DNA of 64,000 nucleotides, from assembly GCA_014706295.1 (NCBI GenBank), contig JACSVZ010000007.1, positions 2,024,543-2,088,542 of the forward strand, written 5' to 3'. Below are positions 25,068 to 37,411 of this stretch, piece after piece. The notes below the pieces were generated by a model. It made no database searches. It was not told the origin of the DNA and was given only the letters and a program-made list of their open reading frames with translations. The stretch's first letter is position 1. Each line of letters starts with the position of its first letter. This DNA comes from Lycocorax pyrrhopterus obiensis (taxonomy: Eukaryota; Chordata; Aves; Passeriformes; Paradisaeidae). The position numbers and the translations under genes were made by a program.

Positions 25068-28000
25068 TCCCTTTTAAACTTTTTTTTTAAACTAGCCATA
25101 GCACATTTATAATTTCTTTAACTTTATGCGTTTATTTATTGCAAACTAAGAGAAAGTAATGGATTAAAAGATGTGATGAATAGAAAAGTTAATCCCTGAT
25201 TGTTTTCATCCAGCTTGCAGCTGTCTGTGAGTAAATGAGCACAGCAGATTTAGGAAGCATTTGCTGTACAGAATTTGCTATGGCTCCTATAGGATGGAGG
25301 TACAAAACCCAATCATATATGTAAGAATTTTGAAGCTTTCATTAGATACAGATATGCAGATATTAAGTATGTTGCAAGCTGATAATCCTTTGGCTTGGAT
25401 AACCTATTTTTAAGTCTCTCTTTTGCCTTGGTTCTTTGTGATGGGATGAATTTTCAGATGGACTAAATGACATGGGTTGTTCCTCTTCAAGTGAACAAGG
25501 TTTGTTTTCTATTGTGCATCTTGTCCTTCAGCAGCTCTGGAGCTAGGAGGGATAGGATTCTTTTGTCTGGTTTTCTGTTTGCTGTAGGAAAATGAAGCAC
25601 GTTGAGCTGGTGTGCGAGTTTTTTGGGAGTTGATTAGCAGACTAACTAATACTTGGATACTGTTGCTAGGCTTCAAGTCAGAGTTCCTGTATTCCTCTAT
25701 AATTATGCAGAGAGATGTGTGTGTGTGATGGTTTGTCTGTGCTTTCACATGGGTGTTTTTATTTTGATAGTTTTGAAAATCTGCTAATACAGTCTGTAGA
25801 CGTATTCCACGTAGAGGAATTGCTTTGAAATTAAACATTTTTTCAGGTATGAGTAAAAATGTGGGGTTTTTAAACTGGCATTGGGACTGTAAACATAAGG
25901 AACGTGTATTTTATTGTAGAATAAGCAGAACAGGTATTTCAGAACACGAGGATATTAGCTGGTTTGTGGTAGTATTGCTTTTCTAACTCATTTTCTGTAA
26001 TTAGATGAGAGTGATTGAGGTCAGCAATCGCGGTTTTTCAGCTGCAAGTGTTGCTATGAAATGCTGGCCAGCCCAAGGAATATTCTGTTTGTTTACTTAT
26101 TTATTTGGGTTTGGGGAACAGCTCAGTAATTTTGATTTTCATCAATCAAATGCCTGCAGAATACTCTTCAAGCTGGGGGAAATCAGATTGAGACAGATAA
26201 CAGCAGAGAGAGGAAAAGGCAGCAGAGCAAAAGGAAAATCTACAAAACTGTCGGTGGCGTGCAGTGGCTTGTTCTATTTTTATCACTTGTTATTTAATAG
26301 AAGCAAAAGGGACAGAAACATCTATTGTAGCCCTGTGGAGTTGTCATTTGGGAGAAACATTAACCTGTTTCAAATGTGAGTGAGCATTTCACATGGAAAA
26401 AGGAGGATATCAGTGTAATCTGGATGGCAGAACCACCGAGATCCGAATTTCCCACGTTTTAAATGCATATTGTGTGGTAGGATATCATAATCCTGTGTTC
26501 CTTTTGCAGTTTCTTTCAAATACCTCTGCTAAATTAATAATGATTTCCCGTGTCCATAGAAAAAGACCCCTTTTCATTGATGATGTTTAGGCTGGGTTAC
26601 AAGCAAACAAATACTGGTTGGAATGAAATAAATCTGTTGCTATTATTTCTCTCTTTTTCTCTGAAGGGCTGCAAGAAATAGAATTTCCTGTGCTCAGTCT
26701 TGCTACGTGGCAGCAAACAAATTGGAAAACTGGGAATTGTGTGTTAATGTAATTACATACTGAAATGTAGGGCAGAGCTTGAAGAACTTACAGTGGTTTT
26801 CCTTTTCCCTTTGATCACAAGTTAGTTATTTCTGTGTGTGCGTTGGTACAAAATCGTGCAGTAACTCGCTTTATTCCAAAGTTTAAACTTCATTTCCAGA
26901 AGCTGGTTGCTCCTGGCCTTCGACCCTGGGTGTATTCTGTGCATGTAACAGGGACTGCAGGCTGAGGCGTGCGAGTTCTGTGGTGCATGGCCATTTCTGG
27001 GGCTCACTTGAAGTCCTGAGCAGGAAGGCGAGGAGAGAGCTGCTGCCATGTGTGGCTGCTGGTGTAAGTACAGCTGATTGCAGAGTGCCCTGGCCTGCTT
27101 TTGTAAACCAGCCTGCAGCGTGTCCTTGCCACCTGCCAGGTAGGCAAAGACTGCCACAGCTGCTCCTCCTGGAGTTTATTTTACAGGCTGAACCACAAGA
27201 GCCTGGCACTTGAGCCAAAAATAACCCTCTGGAGGGATCCCAGGCTGCTTCCAGTGCCCTTGAGCTAGTTTTGGTCTCAGGCAGAGCTCTGGGCTGAGCA
27301 GTGGCTGCAGGTCATGCTGGCACATCCCCTGGAGATGCCTGGGAGGGTGGCAGAGGAAAGGAAGGGGGAAATTGCTCCATGTTTGAGCCTTGCCCCAGTC
27401 TTTATGCCCAGATCCAAATGGCTGGAAGCGTTTGCAGCTCCCACCTCCCCCAGATCTGCCTTCCAGCCAGCTGCCAGTCCACTGGCTCCTCATCAGCAGA
27501 AATGGCTCTCACCTTCTCTGCACCTTCCAGGCTGGGACCATTGTATCCAGCAGCTGGAATTGTGCTGTTTTTGGCAACATTCCTGTCATCAGAGCTGTTT
27601 CATCAGAGTCAGGTCAGAAACCTTTCCCAAGCCCTTCAAGGGTTTGGCTGCTCTAAGACATGAACCTTTCAGCAGTAGTGGCTTTTTTGCCTTTGGTGGT
27701 TTTTTTTAATAGCTTTCACTGTCTTGACCCCACTGAGGGACTGTACTGGGGAGTAAAATCACAGGCCATGTACGGAACTAGTGCAAGTCATGGAATTAAA
27801 AAGAGAAATAAAGCCATAAAACACAAATAGAAAAAGTGATTCGAGGATGCCAGGGAGAGTGGCTCTGATGGGGACAAAAATGGAATGTACTTTTGTATAT
27901 CAAACAGGCTATCAAATGAATCAGGCTAATTCCTTGCTTTACAAAAAATAATTTAGTGGGTTGCAGTGTCCTCAGAATTCTGGTGGAATCCATAAAAGGG

Positions 28001-28445
28001 TAATGCCATTGAGCTCAATATGCAGGCCAAGGGTCAAGTGGGGAGCAGACAGCAGTGCAAATACCCAAAACGCCTCAAATGCTGCAATTCTGAACTAATA
28101 TTTCAGCCTGGAACTTCCAGTCAGGATTTTCAGTTACTCCCTGTGAGTGAAAGTCCCAGTGTTGTTCAGCCTGCAAGCTGCATCCATGTAACCCCTGAAG
28201 CTCCCCTTGGAGTCACTGGAATTGGTCGGCAGATGACCCATCCCTCAGGAATCTGCTTTCTGCTTCAGCCTGGTGCCTGATCCTGCACCAGGATGTCTTT
28301 GGGAAACAAGGGCAGCCACTAGAATTAGTTAAAGAGTTGAATTAGGCTGAGGGGATGTAAAAAGAAAATAGTACTTTTGAGTTTATCTGTGACCTGGAAT
28401 TTGTTCAGTCACCTCTGATTTGGTTTTATAGGTCATAGATCACAA

Positions 28446-28500
28446 AACTGGAAGGGGTTTATGTGACCCTGCTGCCTGACCTTCTCACGGTGCAGATTAC
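28446..28500 (-). repeat. Possible highly diverged CR1-like 3' end
   Basis: TCACAAAACTGGAAGGGG with following TGACCCTGCTGCC resembles a decayed CR1-family terminal region. The match is short and by eye only. Confidence 0.25.
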
Positions 28501-29023
28501 GGCTTTTATAGTAACTCACTCCTCTTTGAACTGGATTATAACCAGGAAAAACGTTTTGCCTTGTTAAAGACCTGTAATACTGTAAATGGGATTTGGAAAA
28601 CTGTGTCCTGGTCTCGTGATCTGATGGGGCTGGATCTTTTTGTTTTAGTTGTTCTGGAGCTGATCACCCCTTCTTTAAACAGACGCATTTTGTTTCTAAA
28701 ATTACTTTGGCATCTGCAAGTGGACCCTGAGTGCGGCTGAGGCTCCTCAGCTGTGCTGTGTCTGTGCCACATTTTCCTTCCTGAGCCACTCAGAGCTGAA
28801 ATATCAGAGAGGAAAAACTCTGAGGTTTAAATCAAATATAAGAAACCACCACGTTTATGGTGGGGTTTATTTCTCCTGCAGTTTGATCAGCATTATCTGA
28901 GGCACCCTCTGCTAGCTTTTCTCAGGCTCCACTAAAATCCGTATCCCTAAACTTTCTGTAATTGTGCCTTTTTTGAGAGGCTGTGCCCATTGGAAGTATG
29001 TGATGTGTGCATTTCAATCATGA

Positions 29024-29053
29024 TTATATCTATATCTATATCTCTCTATCTAG
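29024..29053. repeat. (ATATCT)n short tandem repeat
   Basis: Several TATATC/TATCTC units in tandem, degenerating to CTCTCTATC at the 3' end. Confidence 0.8.
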
Positions 29054-32000
29054 GTCTCAGTGTAACAAAACAGGTTTTGATGGCCACACCAATATTAGGA
29101 TATTAGGAGACCAGCGGCTGCTGAGATAAGGGATGTGTCAATGCAGCCCCGAGATACCAGGCTGCCCACTAAAGGATGCCACAGAAGAAAAACTGTTTGA
29201 AGAGTCTCCCAGAGAGTTCTGGTATTCCTCAAAAGTTGATGTGTTTTCTTTAAATCATTTTTTCCACACGAGCCTCAAGAGCTCTCTAAGATTGTGTCAA
29301 ATGCCACGCGGGATTTCAAACGGCGGAACAGCAGAGCCAGGGCAAAAATAGAGGTAGGACACGTGGGGAAAGAGATGTGTGCAGGCTCCCAGGGCTCTCT
29401 ATTCCTTCCATTTACAATGGTGAGAACACAGGAGAAAGAGATGAAAGCACATGAAAGAAATGCTGGATTAAAAAAAAAAATATAATAGAAAGGTAAAATA
29501 GAGATTGTTAAGAACAGTCAGGAATGATTCCTGAAGAAAATTCCTGTGTTTCCCAAAGTAAATGCAGAGATGAATTTTAAAACCTAGCAGAGAAACCCCT
29601 CACCAAAACCCCCCAAATCCCTCCCCAAGACTCCCCCCAAAAAACCCAAACCCCAAAAGAAAAAAGGGAACAGAGGAAAAATAAAACCCCCATGAAACTC
29701 TGAGTGTAATGTAGGTCCTTATGCTGAGCACTTCATCACAAGCCTCTTTATGCATCCAATAATTTCCTTTCTGTAATTAGGCTAAAAGCAGACCACAAAG
29801 TTAAGACTGATGGCACAGGATTGGGTTTGTAACTTGTGTGTATGTGGATTTTTATGTGCCAGTGTGTATCTTCATCTTTGCTTTATGGAAAAGAATTAAG
29901 TTCAATACAACTCCCATTTGGGGAAGGGAAAAACATCCATGGAATAATTGGATCTGGATGAGGAAAGCCTTCCAAATACAGATGTAATTTTGTTAGTTCT
30001 CCAATCATGTGAAACAAATATTTGTATTTAGAAAAAAACTTCCTATGAATATAAAACTCAGAATTTGCATGAGCTTAGTGATTTCATGGCAAATATCTCA
30101 CTTTTAGATTGGTTCAAATAAATGTGAAAAGGGTTAAGTAGGACTGTTCAGTAACTGCTGATGTTCTCTGTTTTGAACAGATTTATTACACTGCCTTGAC
30201 TCCCTTACTTGCAACTCCTCTTTCTGCTGTGCTGAATTTATATTGACATCATTTTTAACAGCTCAACATACCAGTTTTCAGTCAAACTCCTTTATTTATA
30301 GAAATGAAGTTGATGTTATGTTTTCCGTTCAATATACAATGGTTTGACAATTTAAGAACTGAAGCTTCACTGAAGAAATTTGTTTTAATGCCTTATGAAT
30401 ACTCTGCTTTTAATAACAAGGTACTACTGTCAGAACTTTGTGAAAATTGATCTGGTAATATTCAGCCTCTTTAAAAGGCAATAGTATCATCCCAGAAGCC
30501 TGTTTGTTGTCAAATTATAGATGAGGCTTGATAAAGGGACAGGCTCTGAAGCGCAGAGCTTTGTAATGAGTGTAATATTTCACACTGTGTTTCACACTGC
30601 TCACAATGTTTCACGCTGGTGCTGTCACTCCATTTATATCTCAATCTCCTGGGCTGGCTCTGAGTCTTTCCTGTGGAGTTCAGGGTAAGATGCAGCTTTT
30701 GCAGCCAAGGTCTTGCCACACTGTGGAAGACATTTTCAGAGTAAACACTTGGAGTATTTAAATCAGGTCTCCTTGGGACCTTGGACAGAGATTCCAGGGA
30801 GTCCAAACCTAATGATACTACTTGAATCTCTTCTGTCATTCCCTCTCTATTTAAATAAGCTGGAGATTTTTATTTCTGCAGTTTCCTGCATAGCCTGGGA
30901 CACCTCGTGGTGTCCAGCAAGGTTGTTTCCTTAGCAAATCTCCATTCTGCTTTGATTTTTTTTTTTTCACTTATCCATTCTATGCATCTTGGTAATTTCA
31001 TCTGCAGCTTTTGAAGCCAAAAGCCTGTTTTCTCTTCCATTTTTTAGGCAGTGTTGCTGAAGTAGTTGTTCAGAGTCATTCATAAAAGACAGAATTAGGA
31101 TACCACCTTGATTCAGAAAAAATTGCAGAGTAAATATTATCCAGCCAAGTGGCTCTATTTGGGTGAAATCCATGCTGAATGAAAACAACGAAAGATTTAT
31201 TGAATTGAAGATTTACAGCATTAAGATTGTTTTATCTGTGTATGTGTAAAGGTAACTCTGGTTTCTCTTAATTATATATTTCTGCTGACTCCAGAAGTCC
31301 ATATTTTGTCCCTCCTCCCATGTTAGAACTTACCAAAAACCCGATTACTTGATAAACTTCCATTCTCTCTGCATAATCTTTTGCATTATAGCATTTGCAG
31401 CTTGGGAAATGGCCTCTTACATCTCTTTGGAACATCTGAGGTAGCAAAATTTAACCTAAATTCTGTGATGCGTTTTCAGTTTTAAATGTGCCTTATCAAA
31501 TCTGTCATTCAGCACCAATCGGTTATTTATCCTGAAGAATTTATTTGTTGCTCCTGAAAAAAGCCTCCCAAGTGCAGGCTTGGTGGTTTGTCCCTTGAGT
31601 CCCTTTCCTTTCTTTTGGTTTCCCCCTCAGCCATGAGCACTCCTGGGATTGCAGGCACCAGGGTGTTGTTTGTAATTTGCCCTCAGGGATTATAACAGGC
31701 TAAAATTAATGTTTTCATGTGTGTTGCTTGTCCTCTTCCTCCATTTCCCACCTATGGGAAGCCCAAACCCTCTGCTTGTCCGTGTAGCCCTTGTCCAGAT
31801 GTCTGGGGTCACACCTTGCAAGAAACCAAAAGACAGAATTTTTGTGTTAGTTGAGATTTATCCTTCTTTTGAGGGCTAAGCTTTTTATTTTGGGTCAAAG
31901 CCTGGCTTATCTTGCCAGCTTCATTAACACTCTTGAGAATGCCAGGTGCTAAAGAGCTCTATTTTTGCTGTGCAGATCAAGTGTGTCTGGTTTCTTGTGG

Positions 32001-33727
32001 CCTATTTTTACATAATTCTTCATTCCATGGCTTGGAAAAGCTGTGAAGGGAACGAAGAGATTGCAAATAGCTAGAGAAAACTGCTATGTTATTGTTACAG
32101 GAAAATAAAGGGGAAGATCTGTCTGTGAGATTGCATTTCTTAGAGGGCATGGAATTAAAATTAAAGGCAGGAAATGATGCATATAAAAACAAATAAAATA
32201 ACGAGTGGAATGGTACATTTTGTTAGCTATATTTCTGCAGTCAATTGACTATTTCCAGATAATTCCATGAAAAATGCCTTTGAATAAAGGATCCTCAAGT
32301 ACTGGTGGCTCAGAAATTTCCCCCCTTATCCACAGGTATTCCAGGGCAATTTTATTTAGCGTTCAGTACTAAGCAGTTGCCTGAAGAATGTGAGATGCTG
32401 AGGAGCCTGATGCCTCTTTCTCCCTGGTCTGCTCTGGGGGGTTGTGCTTAAACCCTGTGGTCCTCTTGTCTTAAAAATGAGTAGGAGTTAGGGATCTTGG
32501 AGGGAGGAAAGGAGATGCTCTGGTCCTTTGTGAGCAGCCCCCAGCCCACACAGGGACTCTGGCACCGACCTGGCTGCGGGGGCAAGTCCTGGGGTCCTGC
32601 TCTGTGGCACAATTGATATTCCTGGGCTGGAAACCCAAAAAACCAGCGGAGAACCACTTGCAGTGACCTGCAGTGTAGCAGAAAGGCAAGAAAAAGTTCC
32701 TTGAACTGGAACCAAGAAAAAATTTGAAGGCAGTCCCAGAAGTTTTTTACATGTGCTCAGAGGCAGCCCTGAGAGGCCACAGACTGGAAGCCGCAGCCCT
32801 GAGCTTAGTTTTGGACTGTGTTTAATTCTGAAAGCCTCCAAGCAGGGAGGTTGTTGGTGTAGCCTGACAGCATCAGTGTGGCTTGAGGAATGCTTGGAAT
32901 GAGGTCATTTGTCTGCCCCAGCAATGCACGATCAGTCTGTAACCAGCTGTAACACCCAGAGCCTTCTATTCAGCCCCTCGCACTCAAATCCTGGATTGGA
33001 TTTGGCTAACTACTAATTTCACCCCAAATAAAGATATTATCATTTTTTCAGCTGATAGCATCTTGCCTGTTTTGGATCACTTTTCCATTTAATTGCGTTT
33101 TCTTTCCCGTTTCTTTCTTTTGTTGTCACCTTTCCTCATTTTTCTTTCGCTTCTGTCAGTGCCAGCTCTCTGTTCTGCGTTGCACCTCTGTGCTCTCCCA
33201 GTTCTTTGCCTGGGTTATTTGCCTTCTGTTCCCTTGTAAGATACAACCCTTTCTTTAGGAAACTTCTTTAGGAACTTCTTGAGGAAGTTGCAATGATTTC
33301 TGCATATGTTGATTTTTGCTTCCCTCAAGCAATTCTGTACAAAACTGTAAGATTATTGGGATAAGGAAAATTATTCCCTCATTCTAAAAGAGAACAAGGC
33401 TGAATTCCAGCCCTGTGGAGGGTAACGTTTGCCACCTTTTCAGAGCTTGACTGATCCAAAGCTAAAACTCTTTTTCTTTTGCAAACACTTCTTTGACTGG
33501 ATCCAGGAACTTCCACATTTTGTTAGTTCTGTGATGTTTAAATTGGAGTTTAGGAATTAAAAGTAGTTAAAAGTGATCCCAAGAGTTTGGTGACTTTATT
33601 CCTTTCCACTCTGTACTTAGGACAGAATATTTTTGATCTTTTGATCCATTAGCATGGCAATGTCTATTCAGACATCTTCATAAGCAACTAAGGAACATTC
33701 TTACAAGTGAAGTTAGCCAAGAGAGGC

Positions 33728-33746
33728 AAAAAAAAAAAAAAAAAAA
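33728..33746. repeat. Poly-A run (19 nt)
   Basis: An uninterrupted A tract. No retrocopy or LINE body was recognised immediately upstream, so its origin is unclear. Confidence 0.9.
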
Positions 33747-36700
33747 TAGGACCTAATCTGATATTGTTTATTTCAACTAAATGAAAGCAAATTTCATTAG
33801 CTAGGTGGCTAATATAGGATGTGCTTCAGGTTTTTAACGCAGGACTGTGTTTTCCTTTTCGTCACCTTTTTGTGGGGGGTTTTTTTTCATTGCTGCTTTG
33901 GCTGTGCTTAGTGGGAGGACATTCATTTTCTCATGATGGTGGGATGGAGAAGGTTTTCCCTGTCATCTTCTTTCCTGACAAAAACTGAAGCTTGAAGCCA
34001 CTCTACCTCCAAAGCTGGTGGAGCTTTCTCTCCACATGCCTGCACTGAAGGGTTTTTTGTGGGGTTTTTCTTTAAAGTAAGGGAGATCTAGTTGAGTCAA
34101 AATCCCTGTGGGCTAGCACTGCTTCTCATCCTTCTGTGGAGTCCAGGCTCTTCTCTTAGAGAGTACATTTCAAAGTTATGTACTGGCAGAAGTTCTATGC
34201 AGTTAAACATAATCTTTGATGCATCCAGAGATTTGGAGGGAACAGTGCTTGGGAAGAACTTTTGATCAGATGGTAGACTTAACAGAATTTGGGATTTGTT
34301 CATTGTTTTACTTTTATTTTCTTATTTGTGAAAAAAACCCCACTGTGGAATTATCCAAATGCAGTTCGTGTTTTTATCCCCCATGGCTGTGTCCGAATCA
34401 CCAGTTGCAGTTTGTACTGTGCCAGCTGAGGAGGGAGAAAGTTCAAATGACAGGGGGAGTTTTTCTGGTGTCTGAACTCTGTTATGCAAGTGACAAATCG
34501 TGTTCTGCATTAAAGAAGTGTAAATCTGGATAAAAGCTACTGAAATTATTGCGGATTTAGGGCCTTATCTTAGGGTGTGTTTGGGTTTCCTGTTGGAGAA
34601 GAAAAAAGACAGAATCTTTTTTTTTTTTTTTTCTTCCTGGCAGCTGCTGGGCTGTGTCCTATGCCATCTGAAAGATAACTGTGCAGATCTGAAAAATCTG
34701 CTTCTCTTCTGCTTTGTGTTCTTCTGTCCAAGTGAAAAAAACCCGCAGTAAGCTGGGAGTAAGGAGTTGCTTACAACCCATTTATTTATATTTATTATTT
34801 GGAAACAGCATGTTCTTGACGCAGGAAGATGAACTCTAATGGACTTCTGATCTCCAAATGTTGGTACTGATCTGGAGCTGCGTGCAAATGGAGATGTAAA
34901 ATGTGGGGATTCTTTCTGCCATAGCTGTTCCTGAAGGAGCAAGCTGCAGTGACAGAAGCTGTGTACCCAGTTTGCCTGTGTTACACCAGCATATGGCTCC
35001 GACACTTTGCTCCCATCCCTAACAAAACGGGCTCCAATTTTAGAATGTCCTTTGCTGCATCTCCACTTTTTGTTTTTGCTACATACCTCGAGTTTTTTTA
35101 TTTTTTTTTTCATTTGCAGCGTTTTAATAATCACGCTCAAGTCCATTAAGCTTTGCAGGAACTAGAAAGAAATAGGAGAACAATGAGTCATTAAAATACA
35201 TATTGTGGAGGATTAAATTCCCCATTCTGGTTGAATTGCTCCCAGGCAATAAGGGAAGGTCAGGCAAGTATCATACCATGGTAAAGAAGTCCCAGAATTC
35301 TAGCAAGTTTTTTCCATGGTTTTTTTCTTTCTTTTTTTTTTTTTTTCTTTTTTTGTCAATACTCCAACAATTGACTTTGAGAAGACAAAGTCACCTCTGC
35401 TGGATGTCCTTTTCCAACAGCTTTGGTATGGTGTTAAATAACATTTTAGTGTTGCTTACTCCTGATGTGGCAAGGTGGGAATTGGGCGGCTTAAACTGAT
35501 CAAATCCAGATCAGTCTTTTCTCATTACATAAAGAATATTTTCTGCAGAGCTGAATATCTCTCAGTTCCATCAAACTGAACACGCAGAGTCAGGATTTCC
35601 ATGTGTATAAAATGAAGCCATTAGGGCTACCTTTTTGTGTTGCTTTGTTTTCCCCACAGACTCATAGAAAAAAAATCAGTGTAATTAGCACTGACCCAAA
35701 TGAAGCTTCAAATCAAAGTCAGATCTTTGTCTGCTGATACTAAAAACTTTCTCTTTTACTGCAGAAAATTTGGGATAAGGTCATTTTCGTTGAAATGTGA
35801 AGAGAGTTCTGAAGTATTCGCAAAACACTTGGGCACAAATTTAATCTCCTTTATTTCTAGGATGCCGCTGCTTTGTATCCTGGGTCAGCAGTCGAAACAG
35901 GAGATTTTTAATTATTCAACCTAAATGAGCAATCAGTTTAATTTTAAGGATGTGTTTACAATGTGCCAGTGATATAAATAGCTTATTGCGAAGGATTTTT
36001 TAAGCTTTCAGTTGATGTGAAATGTAGGGGTAATTTTTGGCAAGGAAATACCTCCAGTCTGTGGAGTATTTATTATAACTCTGTAGTGAAAGCATCACGT
36101 CTGAAGGACCAAATTAGAGATAACATTCTTTGGGGGTGTGCTTGGCCTTGGGCTTCCTGGAGAGGAGTGGAGATCTCTGTGGAAATCTTCCAGAAGGCCC
36201 CGTGGCAGCAGAGTTTTGGTCTGGATTATATGGACATTAAAAATGTCTTGGTTACTTTCCATAAAGGAAGGGCCCAGCCCTGTTCCCTCTCCCCTGGGCT
36301 CCTGTTTCCCTTGGCTGAGCGGTGTCTGTTGCTACAGAATCACTACAACACAGGGAATTTCCCTCAAAATCCATGAAGGGAAACACAATTAAGTCGCCAA
36401 ATTCTTACTGGAGCAATTTTTCGTCATGAATTCTGGATGTAGGAACATATATTTTCTCATTTTACCTGGAATATCTGACATTTAGGATTTTTTTTCCTTA
36501 GGCTTTCTGATAGTCAAATACATTTCTGAAAGGACTGCAAAAATACATGACCCTAATGGATTTTTTTGCTATCTAGAGTTAGGCCTATCTGATTTTTTAT
36601 TCCTTACTTTACACTTTATAGTTTTATGGTTATGACAGGAACGTGCTCTGCTTTCTGTCATCTTGTAATTTCCTGAAATCAGGTCTGGAGTAGCCAATTC

Positions 36701-37266
36701 CATCCAATTCCACTGAATTGAAAGTTATTTTGCTGTGGAAAATCTGTGGGGAAAAACTAAACACAAGCAAAACTGTAATGGCTTTCCTTAAAACCAGAGG
36801 TTAAAGCTATTAAATTCTGAAAAAGAACATTAATGCATGGAGCTCACAACCACCTGAGTGTTTACAACCACCTCGATGATAAATTCAGGCGTATGGAAAT
36901 ACTTCATAACAAAAGATTTATGTAGATTTCATGGAGAATTTATCCAGGGTAATTTGTATAAACTTGCAAGATTTATGCATCCCTCTCCTGTTCAGCTTAG
37001 CCTGGAAGTAATGGTGGATAACTTCAAAACAGCTGACTGGGATGGAGGCAAAAAATGAATTTATTCTTTCTGAACTCAATGTATATTCCTAAAGATAACA
37101 AAATAATTGCTGTTAATCACAGCCTCAGATATTTCCCGTGAAATCTCAGTGCTGAAAATGAAGGTGATGACAGCGATAACTTCTTCCCTCTTAAAAAACT
37201 GGAGACTTTGTTCTGTGTAGCTTTATTTTGCATGCCCAAAGTTTCACAAGTCAGATAAAGAAGGAA

Positions 37267-37374
37267 GATGATGGTAGCCAGTGCTAGAATGCTCACAGGC
37301 TAATAATAGTAATAATAATAATGATGATGATGATGATGATGATGATTGTGGCCAGTGCTAGAATGATCACAGGC

Positions 37375-37410
<36 letters not shown>

Positions 37411-37411
37411 G
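37267..37411. repeat. Composite duplicated microsatellite: (ATG)n, (AAT)n and a 74-bp period
   Basis: A unique stretch GCCAGTGCTAGAATG..TCACAGGC occurs at 37277 and again at 37351, a 74-bp offset, with one mismatch (gctcac versus gatcac). The first copy is followed by an AAT tract and then an ATG/GAT tract. The second is followed by a longer, purer AAT tract ending at 37411. The pattern is a tandem duplication whose embedded triplet tracts have since expanded independently. Confidence 0.9.

Noticed and set aside
27176..27709. Cluster of long ORFs on both strands
   Set aside because: A moderately GC-rich intron segment. Overlapping ORFs in several frames with no motif indicate chance.
33728..33746. 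Poly-A tail of a retrocopied gene
   Set aside because: Upstream sequence shows no recognisable coding remnant or LINE/SINE body. A simple homopolymer is more economical.
34617..34660. Poly-T followed by cttcctggcag as a splice acceptor
   Set aside because: The sequence after it does not join in any SHANK2 frame to recognisable coding sequence and lacks a nearby matching donor.
34565..35146. 193-codon minus-strand ORF
   Set aside because: Lys-rich segments come from poly-T tracts on the plus strand. No domain or conservation signal is visible.
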